Below are positions 1-7,016 of a DNA stretch of 18,938 nt, in pieces; position 1 is the first letter of the stretch; every line of letters begins with the position of its first letter. The notes under the pieces are model-generated. The model did no database searches, had not been told where the DNA came from, and was given only the letters and a program-made list of their open reading frames with translations. A program made the translations under genes and the position numbers. The stretch comes from an uncultured Geobacter sp. (lineage in GTDB: Bacteria; Desulfobacterota; Desulfuromonadia; Geobacterales; Geobacteraceae): assembly GCA_937886325.1 (NCBI GenBank), contig CALABV010000226.1:1-18938 (forward strand). The letters are read 5' to 3'.

Positions 1-8
1 AAACGGAA

Positions 9-53
9 AAACCCGCACCAATACTGAAGATAACTCAGTATCAATGCGGGTTT
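9..53. repeat. Long two-part hairpin, terminator-like
   Basis: The outer arms at 9-17 and 45-53 and the inner arms ATACTGA (21-27) and TCAGTAT (35-41) are both perfect complements, separated by symmetric 3-nt internal bulges and closed by a 7-nt loop. Read on the minus strand the stem ends in GCGGG followed by five T, like an intrinsic terminator. On the plus strand only TTT follows. It may terminate a gene lying left of the window, or be a palindromic repeat. No gene next to it inside the window explains it. Confidence 0.6.
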
Positions 54-60
54 CGTTAGG

Positions 61-75
61 TCCGCCGACGGCGGA
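61..75. repeat. Short GC-rich palindrome
   Basis: TCCGCC (61-66) and GGCGGA (70-75) form a 6-bp stem with a 3-nt loop, directly after the larger hairpin at 9-53. It may be part of the same repeat unit. No function can be assigned. Confidence 0.4.
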
Positions 76-79
76 GGAC

Positions 80-537
80 GAAATAGGCGCTTGTCTTGTT
101 TTTATTACCTTATTGTTACTTTCCTGTTAATTGGATCGCAGGCCTGTTTTACTGTAATTTAATTTTAAAAATATTCCATCGAGCGTTATTTATCACAATA
201 CACAGCGAGCTTGCAAGCGATATTTCAATTAAATTGAAAATTTGTCCTTCAAAACGGATGGCTGCCTTTTGCGCTATTCCTCAATAAATATTTCGAAGGA
301 CGTTTTGCTTTCTTATTTATTCATAATATCAAATACTTTAAAAAGTGTACCGCATTACAATCCGATTCTATTTATTGTCACTTTTTTCCAACCCAACACA
401 ATATTTTAATTTTACTAAATTTTACATAAAGCGAATTTTTCGGACGAGCATTCCAGCTGAAATCATATTTTTCATAATAATAAATATTTGAAACACTCAC
501 TGAACAGGAACATGGGATCAAATCAAAACATTCCATA
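80..537. other. AT-rich gene-free stretch
   Basis: About 450 bases with clearly lower GC content than the rest of the window. The small open frames here (for example 96-287 plus and 378-569 minus) have no recognisable motif, no convincing ribosome binding site and composition typical of random AT-rich DNA. I see no gene. It may be an eroded insertion or an upstream regulatory region. Confidence 0.5.
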
Positions 538-546
538 ATGGCAAAC

Positions 547-610
547 GCCGCACATCCGAAACGCGGCAAAGGAATATCTTGACATGACCGGCCCGAACTG
601 CTACGGTCAT
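547..610 (+). promoter_or_regulatory. Candidate structured leader or small RNA region with possible promoter
   Basis: Two stems are visible: GCCGC (547-551) with GCGGC (563-567), and the perfect 7-bp pair ATGACCG (584-590) with CGGTCAT (604-610). A consensus -35 TTGACA at 579-584 lies 17 nt before a weak -10 TACGGT (602-607). An intrinsic terminator follows at 650-677, so a transcript starting near 614 would be about 60 nt unless it reads through into the helicase gene. This is inferred from sequence only; no known riboswitch class was matched. Confidence 0.35.
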
Positions 611-649
611 CCCAACGAAACGAAGCAGCCGGAACACAACATCACTGTA

Positions 650-677
650 AGCCCCGGAAATCTCCGGGGCTTTTTTT
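650..677 (+). terminator. Intrinsic terminator upstream of the helicase
   Basis: A perfect 9-bp stem (650-658 with 663-671, core GCCCCGGA/TCCGGGGC) with a 4-nt loop is followed by seven T. It lies only 27 nt before the helicase start codon, and no protein gene lies upstream of it. It either ends a small RNA or acts as an attenuator in the helicase leader. Confidence 0.85.
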
Positions 678-704
678 ATACCCTCACACAATAGAAGGAG
701 TTTC

Positions 705-2009
705 ATGAATTTCCAGACATTCGATTTTCATCCTCACATCGCGGCCGGCGTAGCAGCCGCGGGTTACGTAAACCCAACCGCAATCCAGAGTCAGGCGATT
801 CCGCCGGTCCTCGCAGGACGGGATGTCATGGGACTGGCCCAGACAGGAACCGGCAAGACCGCCGCCTTTGCCCTGCCGATTCTCCATCGGCTCATGAAGG
901 GCGAGCGGGGCAAGGTCCGGGCGCTGGTCGTCGCTCCCACCCGCGAACTGGCGGAGCAGATTCACCAATCCATCGAAAACCTTGGCCGGAAGACCCGTCT
1001 CCGGAGCGTGACGGTCTACGGCGGCGTCAAAATCAATCCCCAGGCGGAAAAGATTCGTCGCGGCGCGGAAATTGTCGTGGCATGCCCCGGCAGGCTGCTT
1101 GATCACATAAGCCAGGGGACCATCAACCTTTCCAGTCTGGAGGTGCTGGTGCTGGACGAAGCGGACCAGATGTTCGACATGGGATTTCTCCCCGACATCC
1201 GCCGCCTGCTGCGCCACGTCCCCGCAAAACGCCAGACCCTTCTGTTTTCCGCCACCATGCCCTCGGACATCCGCGGACTGGCAGGAGAGATCCTCACGGA
1301 CCCGGTCACGGTGCAGGCAGGCACACCGGGAACCGCGGTCACCGTCAGCCACGCCCTGTATCCGGTCGAACAGCACCTGAAGACCCCGCTGCTCCTGGAA
1401 CTGCTGCGCCACACCGATACGGAATCAGTGTTGGTCTTCACCCGAACCAAACACCGCGCCAAGCGCGTCGGAGAACAGTTGGAAAAGGCGGGCTACCGGG
1501 CCGCATCCCTCCAGGGAAACCTGTCACAGAACCGTCGCCAGGCAGCGTTGGACGGTTTCCGTAACGGAACATTCCAGATACTGGTCGCCACCGATATCGC
1601 TGCGCGCGGCATCGATGTTTCACAGGTATCCCATGTCATCAACTACGACATGCCGGACACGGCCGAGGCATACACGCATCGCATCGGCCGAACGGGACGT
1701 GCAGCACGGAACGGTGATGCATATACCCTGACGAGCAGTGAGGACGCGGTTATGGTGAGAACTATCGAACGACTGCTGAAAACGCCCCTTGAGCGTCGCA
1801 CACTTCCGGAATTCGACTACGCCGTGCCCGCCCCCCGCCGCGACACTGAATTCGCCCGTCCACCAAGGGAAGCCCGGCCAAGCCGCAAACAAGAGCCGTC
1901 ATCGAAACCGGCCGCGCGGGGAACGCAACAGCCAAAGGCGAATCAACGGCACACCGGGAGAGCATCGACCGCAGCCGCGGCCGGACGGCATACCCATCGG
2001 TCCACCTGA
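705..2009 (+). CDS. rhlE: DEAD-box ATP-dependent RNA helicase, RhlE type
   Basis: A 434-aa RNA helicase that would unwind RNA duplexes using ATP, with roles in RNA turnover, ribosome assembly or cold adaptation. All superfamily-2 motifs are visible: Q motif around residues 20-33, Walker A AQTGTGKT (45-52), PTRELA (78-83), PGR (128-130), DEAD (151-154), SAT (182-184), ATDIAARGID (285-294) and HRIGRTGRA (315-323). From about residue 370 the protein becomes a basic, Pro/Arg/Ala-rich disordered tail, common in RhlE proteins and probably RNA-binding. The start is supported by AAGGAG at 695-700, 4 nt before ATG. The gene stands alone between two intrinsic terminators. DeaD/CsdA is less likely because its long C-terminal RNA-binding domain is absent. 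The exact symbol is by family resemblance. Confidence 0.93.
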   Translation: MNFQTFDFHPHIAAGVAAAGYVNPTAIQSQAIPPVLAGRDVMGLAQTGTGKTAAFALPILHRLMKGERGKVRALVVAPTRELAEQIHQSIENLGRKTRLRSVTVYGGVKINPQAEKIRRGAEIVVACPGRLLDHISQGTINLSSLEVLVLDEADQMFDMGFLPDIRRLLRHVPAKRQTLLFSATMPSDIRGLAGEILTDPVTVQAGTPGTAVTVSHALYPVEQHLKTPLLLELLRHTDTESVLVFTRTKHRAKRVGEQLEKAGYRAASLQGNLSQNRRQAALDGFRNGTFQILVATDIAARGIDVSQVSHVINYDMPDTAEAYTHRIGRTGRAARNGDAYTLTSSEDAVMVRTIERLLKTPLERRTLPEFDYAVPAPRRDTEFARPPREARPSRKQEPSSKPAARGTQQPKANQRHTGRASTAAAAGRHTHRST

Positions 2010-2054
2010 AACGGAATCGGCGCACGAAGCACACGGTACGCCAAGAATCCTCCG

Positions 2055-2095
2055 ACTCCCGCGCCATAATTCATCGTTGCGGGAGTTTTCTTTCT
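2055..2095 (+). terminator. Intrinsic terminator of the helicase gene
   Basis: ACTCCCGC (2055-2062) pairs with GCGGGAGT (2079-2086), giving an 8-bp stem with a 16-nt loop, followed by a T-rich run (TTTTCTTTCT). It lies 45 bases after the helicase stop codon. Confidence 0.8.
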
Positions 2096-2186
2096 CGGCC
2101 CTGTCAACCTTCTTCACTTTTGTCCGTTTTATCCAGCAAACAACTCGTCATTCGTAACAACAACGCACTGAAAGGAGAACAGAGAG

Positions 2187-2966
2187 ATGACACGAATGAA
2201 ACTTGCAATTGCCCTGGCGGCAGTTCTTGCCCTGCTGGCAGGCACGGTACACACCTCCCTGGCAGGACATGGCTCGGGCATGGGACCGAAAGGCGGACAC
2301 GGAAAAAAACATTTCAGATGTGGCGCACAGTGCACTGGGCCGGGCACCCGGCTTGACATGCTGACGGCTCAGCTGAAACTAACCCCGGAACAACGGATTA
2401 AACTGCTCCCCATCCTGGACGAGCAGTTCGCCAAGAAGAATGCTCTCAGAAAAGACGGCTCCCTCACTCGGGACCAGCGCAGGGCGAAGATGGAAGAACT
2501 CCGCAACGCCTGCCACGAAAAAATTTCCACCGTCCTGACCCCGGAGCAGAAGGTCAAGGCCGACGAGATGAAAGCCGCTGCCGCGAAGCACTGCAAGACT
2601 CGACAGGAATGCATGAAGGGACGGCACGGAAAAGGTATGCGCGCCATGGATCCGGCGGCCCACATGGAAAAGATGTCCGCCTGCCTCGGACTGACGGCCG
2701 ACCAGAAGACGAAGATTTCCCCGATCCTGGCCGAGCAGTCCAAGGAAATGAACGCGGTGCATGACGATGCCAAACTGACCCGCGACCAGAGGATGCAGAA
2801 GATTCAGGAACTGCGCGTGAAATACCATGACAAGATCGGCGCGCTTCTCACCCCGGAACAGAAGACGAAGTTCGGCACACGGGGCGCCTGCAACGGTGAA
2901 GGCAGAGGAATGGGACGCGGACCGATGATGCACGGGACAAACCCGGCAAGTCCCGCAACGAAATAG
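2187..2966 (+). CDS. Secreted Spy/CpxP-like (LTxxQ) protein with two repeat units
   Basis: A 259-aa protein with a clear signal peptide (about residues 1-26, ending near LAG), so it is probably periplasmic. The mature part contains two homologous helical units of about 75 residues (about 55-130 and 160-230). Each starts and ends with an LTxxQ motif: LTPEQ at 65-69 and 117-121, LTADQ at 169-173 and LTPEQ at 221-225. This is the hallmark of the Spy/CpxP family of periplasmic chaperones and metal- or envelope-stress proteins. It is longer than the usual 150-170 aa single-unit members, which suggests internal duplication. It has seven cysteines (C45, C49, C109, C136, C142, C166, C235) and Gly/His/Met-rich ends, which hints at metal binding or redox chemistry; that part is inference. 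AAAGGAG at 2171-2177 supports the start. The gene is monocistronic. Confidence 0.85.
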   Translation: MTRMKLAIALAAVLALLAGTVHTSLAGHGSGMGPKGGHGKKHFRCGAQCTGPGTRLDMLTAQLKLTPEQRIKLLPILDEQFAKKNALRKDGSLTRDQRRAKMEELRNACHEKISTVLTPEQKVKADEMKAAAAKHCKTRQECMKGRHGKGMRAMDPAAHMEKMSACLGLTADQKTKISPILAEQSKEMNAVHDDAKLTRDQRMQKIQELRVKYHDKIGALLTPEQKTKFGTRGACNGEGRGMGRGPMMHGTNPASPATK

Positions 2967-2984
2967 GTTGATTCCCACTGCAAC

Positions 2985-3013
2985 AAAAAAAGCCCGCTCA
3001 GCGGGCTTTTTTT
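2985..3013. terminator. Bidirectional intrinsic terminator
   Basis: AGCCCGC (2991-2997) pairs with GCGGGCT (3001-3007) around a TCA loop, with an A run before and seven T after. It can work in both directions and ends the Spy-like gene. Confidence 0.93.
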
Positions 3014-3019
3014 GTGCCC

Positions 3020-3049
3020 GAAACCTGTCCGCGAAAGCAGGCGGGTTTC
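3020..3049. repeat. Hairpin with GAAA tetraloop
   Basis: As RNA, 3020-3032 and 3037-3049 form a 13-position stem with two G-U pairs and one mismatch, closed by a GAAA (GNRA) tetraloop. No T run follows, so it is not a plain terminator. It begins 6 nt after the preceding terminator and is probably a repeat-derived palindrome. Confidence 0.5.
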
Positions 3050-3090
3050 AATATCCCGTCCGGATTGGCAATTATCTTCCGCCGGCCATG

Positions 3091-3123
3091 CCGGTTGTGC
3101 TTCGACAGGCTCAGCACGAACGG
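3091..3123 (-). repeat. REP-like palindrome, unit 1
   Basis: The unit contains CTTCGACAGGCTCAGCACG, with arms CCG/CGG and GTGCT/AGCAC. I recognise this as the widespread REP-type repeat usually written on the other strand as CCGTTCGTGCTGAGCC... Repeats of this type are moved or maintained by RAYT transposases, and a RAYT gene lies near the right end of this window. Confidence 0.7.
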
Positions 3124-3141
3124 CGTATCTGCATGCTGCTT

Positions 3142-3174
3142 CCGTTCACCCCGAGCGCGTCGACGGGTAAACGC
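3142..3174 (+). repeat. REP-like palindrome, unit 2 (degenerate, opposite orientation)
   Basis: CCGTTCACCCCGAGC followed by GTCGACGGGTAAACG is a variant of the common REP form CCGTTCACCCTGAGC...GAAGGGTGAACGG. Its arms CGTTCACCC and GGGTAAACG match with one mismatch. It lies 18 nt from unit 1 and points the other way, as in the paired REPs of BIME elements. Confidence 0.55.
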
Positions 3175-3211
3175 CATAGCGGAAGAATGGACGTCCTTTA
3201 CCATGAACCTG

Positions 3212-3258
3212 AAAACGGCAGTTTGAGTCGCACGGAGAACGGCTCCAACCGCCGTTTT
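3212..3258. repeat. Long imperfect hairpin
   Basis: AAAACGGC (3212-3219) pairs with GCCGTTTT (3251-3258). Inside, GTT/AAC and GAG/CTC pairs continue the stem with single mismatches, leaving a loop of about 14 nt. A TTTT run closes the plus-strand side. No gene lies directly upstream, so it is either a terminator of an unrecognised transcript or another palindromic repeat. Confidence 0.5.
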
Positions 3259-3278
3259 ACGGTTTCAATGTAGTCGCC

Positions 3279-3306
3279 TTGCTGAAGATGCTTTCCTGGA
3301 TATACT
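3279..3306 (+). promoter_or_regulatory. Candidate sigma-70 promoter for the GGDEF/EAL gene
   Basis: TTGCTG (3279-3284) and TATACT (3301-3306) are separated by 16 nt in an AT-rich segment about 90 nt before the start codon. They lie just right of the palindrome cluster. This is a consensus match only. Confidence 0.45.
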
Positions 3307-3393
3307 TATAATAATTTTTTGTAATGCATTCCGAGTAAAACCACCAGCACAAGGCGCACCCTCGTACTGCGGTGCGGAAAGGAAAGACAAAGC

Positions 3394-6300
3394 ATGGCTA
3401 TCCGCTGGAAACCCCTCTCGATAATAGTCGCGGCCTTCTCCACGCTGATGCTTTCACTTTTCATTATCTCAAAGGTCGTTCTTCTGGAGAGCTTTCTCAT
3501 GATTGAAGAGGTGGACTCCCGAAAAAACGTCCAGCGAGTCATGGACGCTCTTTCAGACAACCATGCCGCACTCAGCCGCGTTGCAAGCGATTATGCCGCC
3601 TGGGATGATTCCTACGATTTCATCATCACCTCCGATCCTACATTCATCAGCGCCAACCTTATCGACACAACCTTCACCAACCTGAAGCTCAACCTCATCG
3701 CGTTCTATGACGGCACCGGCCGGCGAGTTTTTTCCAAAGCCTTTGATCTCATCTCTCTTGCGCCGATGGATGTTCCGGGAGCATTCCCTGCCCGTCTCTC
3801 CCCAGCCAGCCCCCTTTTGCGCCAAAGTCCCATGGAAAACAGCGGATCGGGGAGCATTGTCATGCTTCCCGGAGGACCGATGCTCGTCGTCGCAAAGCCT
3901 ATCCTCACCTCCGAAAAAAAGGGACCCAGTCGCGGCACGCTGATCATGGGCCGCTATCTCGACACAACTGAAATTAACAGGCTTGCGCATACCACCCACC
4001 TCTCACTCGAAATGCGAAAGTTCGAGGACACCAGACTGCCCGTTGACTTCCGTGCCGCACGCCGTGCCCTGTTGCAATCGTCCGGCATTCTCGTCAGACC
4101 ACTTGCCGGGGATTCCATCGCCGGGTACACGGTTGTTCGCGATCTCTACGGAAAACCGGGTCTCCTGGTCAGGGTGGTGACACCGAGAAATATCTATCTC
4201 CAGGGACTCGCCACAGTCCGCTATTTCCTTCTGTGGTTTTTGTCGGTCAGCCTTTTGTGCGGGACGGCGGCCTATTACCTTATCGACAAGTTTCTATCAG
4301 CGCAGAAAAAAAGGATGGAAGGGGAAAAACGCTACCAGGCCGTCATCGAGCAGGCATCAGAGGGGATCATTCTCATCGACGAGAAAACAGGGAGGATTAC
4401 GGAAGCCAACAGGGCTTTCCAGCAGATGCTCGGCTATTCCTTCACGGACATTCCCCATATGACCCTGCACGAAATACTCGGCCCGGAACAAGAGGAAATC
4501 GAACGGATCGTTGCGATTGTATCACGGGAAAACGGGCAGATCTCAAGGGAAATACGCATGCATCGCCATGACGGCTCTCCGGTCGACGCGGTCATAAGCA
4601 TGAATCGCATCGTCGTTGAAGGGAGAGGGCTGCTCTGCGGGGTCATCCACGACATAACGGAGCGAAAGAGGACGGAAGAGCGCCTCACGAAACTGAACGA
4701 ATGCTTTCTGGGATTTTCCGCGGAACCTGATGAAAACATACAGCGGCTTACCGCACTGTGCGGGGAACTGATGGGCGCCGCCTGCGCCCTCTACAACCGA
4801 CTCAGCGACGACACACTGCTTACCCTGGCGCAATGGCAGGCGCCGCCGGATTTCAATCCCGTGGACCATCCGGACGGACATATCTGCCACGATGTCATCA
4901 AGCGCGGCGGTAGCCAGCTTTTCGTCGTGCGGGATCTACCCCGGACACCCTATGCGGAGACGGACCCCAATGTGATCCGGTACAACCTGAAAACATATGT
5001 CGGCATTCCGGTCCGATGCAGCGGTAACAGCGTCGGGTCCCTGTGCGTCGTCTACCAACAGGATTTTACACCCACGGAAGAAGATAAAAAGCTGATGGGG
5101 ATTGTCGCCGTTGCCGTGGAGGCCGCCGAGGAAAGCAAGCAGGCGTCGGAATTCCTCAAGGAGTCGGAACGGTTCGCCCGCTCCACATTGGAAGCCCTTC
5201 CCGAGCATGTGGCCATCCTTGAAGAGGACGGAACAATCATCGCGGTAAATCAGCAGTGGCGCAACTTTGCGGCAAACAACCTGTCCGTTCTGCAGAACCC
5301 CGTTGAAGGCGATAATTTTTTCGAGGCATGCAACAGCGCCGTCGGAAAAGAAAAGGAATATGCAGCAGCATTCGCTGCAGGTATCCGGTCTGTTCTGCGG
5401 GGAAAGAGGGAGAGCTTCTCCCTTGAATACCCCTGCGACTCTCGGGGTGAACAGCGCTGGTTCCTGGGACGGGTAAACCGCTTCTCCGGTGACGGGCCGA
5501 GAAGAATCGTCGTGGTTCATGAGAACATCACCGAGTTGAAGCGTGCAGAGCTTAGCATACAGAAACTTGCCTACTACGATACCCTGACCGGACTCCCGAA
5601 CCGCCTCCTCCTCCAGGATCGTCTCCGGCAGGGCATCAAGCGGGCGGAACGGAATCGTCAGATGCTGGCGCTCCTGTTCATGGACCTGGATCACTTCAAG
5701 GTTATTAATGACACACTCGGCCATGCGGCGGGCGACCAGCTTCTCCAGCAAGTGGCAACCCGCCTGAGCCACCACGTACGGGCCTACGACACGGTTGCCA
5801 GGATGGGGGGCGACGAGTTTGTCCTGGTGCTCAACCAGGTAACGGCGACCGGACATGTGTCGACCGTGGCGAAGAATATTATCGAAACACTGTCTCCCCC
5901 CTTTGAATTGGGGAGCCAGGAGGTATTCGTCACCACCAGTATCGGGATCGCGATGTACCCAACCGACGGCACGGATGGCGAAAAACTGCTGAAAAACGCC
6001 GACACGGCCATGTACCAGGCTAAGGAGCGGGGACGAAACGCATACCAGTACTTCTCGGCCGAATTGAACCTCAAGGCCGAGGAACGCCTGGTAATGGAAA
6101 CGAATCTGCGTCATGCGCTGGAGAAGGGGGAATTGCTCCTCTACTACCAGCCATGGCAGGACCTGGAAAGCGGTCGGATAACCGGCATGGAAGCCCTGCT
6201 GCGATGGCGCCACCAGAACTGGGGGATGGTTCCCCCCGGCAGTTTTATCCAACTGGCAGAGGAAACAGGCCTGATCATCCCCATCGGTGAATGGGTATTG

Positions 6301-6867
6301 CATACCGCCTGTTCACAGCTGCAAACACTGCGACACGCCGGATACCCCTCGCTGCGTATGGCCGTTAACCTGTCCGGACGACAGTTGAAAAACTACCCCC
6401 TGGCGGAGATCCTGTCGAACATACTGCAAAAAACCGGGATCGACCCCGCCCTGCTTGAACTGGAACTGACGGAAGGGTCCATGATGGAAAACATGGAAAA
6501 ATCGATCGCACTGCTCCGTGACGTCAGAAAAAATGGCGTTCGGCTCGCCATTGACGATTTCGGCACCGGCTACGCTTCCCTGAATTACCTGAAAAGCTTT
6601 CCGGTCGACAAGCTGAAGATCGACCGTTCATTTATTACGGGCATACCACACGATCCGGACGATTCGACAATCACCCGCACGATTATCGCCATGGCGGAAA
6701 GCCTGAAGCTGGAGGTAATCGCCGAAGGAGTGGAAACCGCCGAACAGATGGCCTTCCTCAGGGAGCACAGGTGCCGGGAGATTCAGGGGTACCTTGTCAG
6801 CCCGCCCCTCCCCCTCAACGAGTTACTGGATTTTCTTGAGAAAAAGTGCCCGAAAACAGCCGATTAG
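3394..6867 (+). CDS. Membrane CHASE4-PAS-GAF-PAS-GGDEF-EAL c-di-GMP receptor enzyme
   Basis: A 1157-aa inner-membrane signalling protein controlling cyclic di-GMP. TM1 (about 8-31) and TM2 (about 275-297) flank a periplasmic sensor resembling CHASE4, with the typical DYAAWDDSYDF segment at 66-76. Next come a PAS domain (about 312-425), a GAF domain (about 430-580), a second PAS (about 592-718), GGDEF (about 722-885) and EAL (about 895-1150). The cyclase motif GGDEF (805-809) is intact and is preceded by an RxxD inhibitory site (RAYD, 796-799). The phosphodiesterase motifs EALLRW (933-938), N992, E1027, DDFGTGY (1054-1060), K1075, E1111 and Q1131 are also present, so both activities look possible. 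An AAAGGA-like site precedes ATG. The gene is monocistronic, with its own candidate promoter and terminator. The net direction of activity and the ligand cannot be read from sequence. Confidence 0.95.
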   Translation: MAIRWKPLSIIVAAFSTLMLSLFIISKVVLLESFLMIEEVDSRKNVQRVMDALSDNHAALSRVASDYAAWDDSYDFIITSDPTFISANLIDTTFTNLKLNLIAFYDGTGRRVFSKAFDLISLAPMDVPGAFPARLSPASPLLRQSPMENSGSGSIVMLPGGPMLVVAKPILTSEKKGPSRGTLIMGRYLDTTEINRLAHTTHLSLEMRKFEDTRLPVDFRAARRALLQSSGILVRPLAGDSIAGYTVVRDLYGKPGLLVRVVTPRNIYLQGLATVRYFLLWFLSVSLLCGTAAYYLIDKFLSAQKKRMEGEKRYQAVIEQASEGIILIDEKTGRITEANRAFQQMLGYSFTDIPHMTLHEILGPEQEEIERIVAIVSRENGQISREIRMHRHDGSPVDAVISMNRIVVEGRGLLCGVIHDITERKRTEERLTKLNECFLGFSAEPDENIQRLTALCGELMGAACALYNRLSDDTLLTLAQWQAPPDFNPVDHPDGHICHDVIKRGGSQLFVVRDLPRTPYAETDPNVIRYNLKTYVGIPVRCSGNSVGSLCVVYQQDFTPTEEDKKLMGIVAVAVEAAEESKQASEFLKESERFARSTLEALPEHVAILEEDGTIIAVNQQWRNFAANNLSVLQNPVEGDNFFEACNSAVGKEKEYAAAFAAGIRSVLRGKRESFSLEYPCDSRGEQRWFLGRVNRFSGDGPRRIVVVHENITELKRAELSIQKLAYYDTLTGLPNRLLLQDRLRQGIKRAERNRQMLALLFMDLDHFKVINDTLGHAAGDQLLQQVATRLSHHVRAYDTVARMGGDEFVLVLNQVTATGHVSTVAKNIIETLSPPFELGSQEVFVTTSIGIAMYPTDGTDGEKLLKNADTAMYQAKERGRNAYQYFSAELNLKAEERLVMETNLRHALEKGELLLYYQPWQDLESGRITGMEALLRWRHQNWGMVPPGSFIQLAEETGLIIPIGEWVLHTACSQLQTLRHAGYPSLRMAVNLSGRQLKNYPLAEILSNILQKTGIDPALLELELTEGSMMENMEKSIALLRDVRKNGVRLAIDDFGTGYASLNYLKSFPVDKLKIDRSFITGIPHDPDDSTITRTIIAMAESLKLEVIAEGVETAEQMAFLREHRCREIQGYLVSPPLPLNELLDFLEKKCPKTAD

Positions 6868-6914
6868 CCACGCAATGAAAGTGGCGGAGCCTATGCATTA
6901 CAACCGGACAAAAG

Positions 6915-6937
6915 AGCCCGTTCAACGGGCTTTTTTA
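6915..6937 (+). terminator. Intrinsic terminator of the GGDEF/EAL gene
   Basis: AGCCCGT (6915-6921) pairs with ACGGGCT (6925-6931) around a TCA loop and is followed by six T and more T-rich sequence, about 50 bases after the stop codon. Confidence 0.92.
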
Positions 6938-7016
6938 TTTTCAGAATTTGCTTGCCCGTGCCCGAAAAAGGGTGTATCCATGTTTCTTTTCGATTTAACA
7001 CAAGGAGCAAAACCCC

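Noticed and set aside
96..287. A 63-aa plus-strand frame in the AT-rich region
   Set aside because: No good start signal, no motif and composition of random AT-rich DNA.
541..650. A GEMM-type cyclic dinucleotide riboswitch (GGCAAAC and GGCAAAG elements before the helicase)
   Set aside because: The diagnostic GACGCAAAGCC core and the paired tetraloop receptor are absent; only short look-alike strings match.
584..694. A 36-codon open frame running through the terminator upstream of the helicase
   Set aside because: It has no ribosome binding site, reads through the stem and T run of the terminator, and shows no recognisable motif.
3014..3226. Small protein genes in the palindrome cluster
   Set aside because: The open frames run across REP units and hairpins in several frames, with no start signals.
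4936..6303. A 455-aa open frame antisense to the GGDEF/EAL gene
   Set aside because: It is a codon-bias shadow of a clearly coding plus strand; the translated sequence has no known domain and no ribosome binding site.
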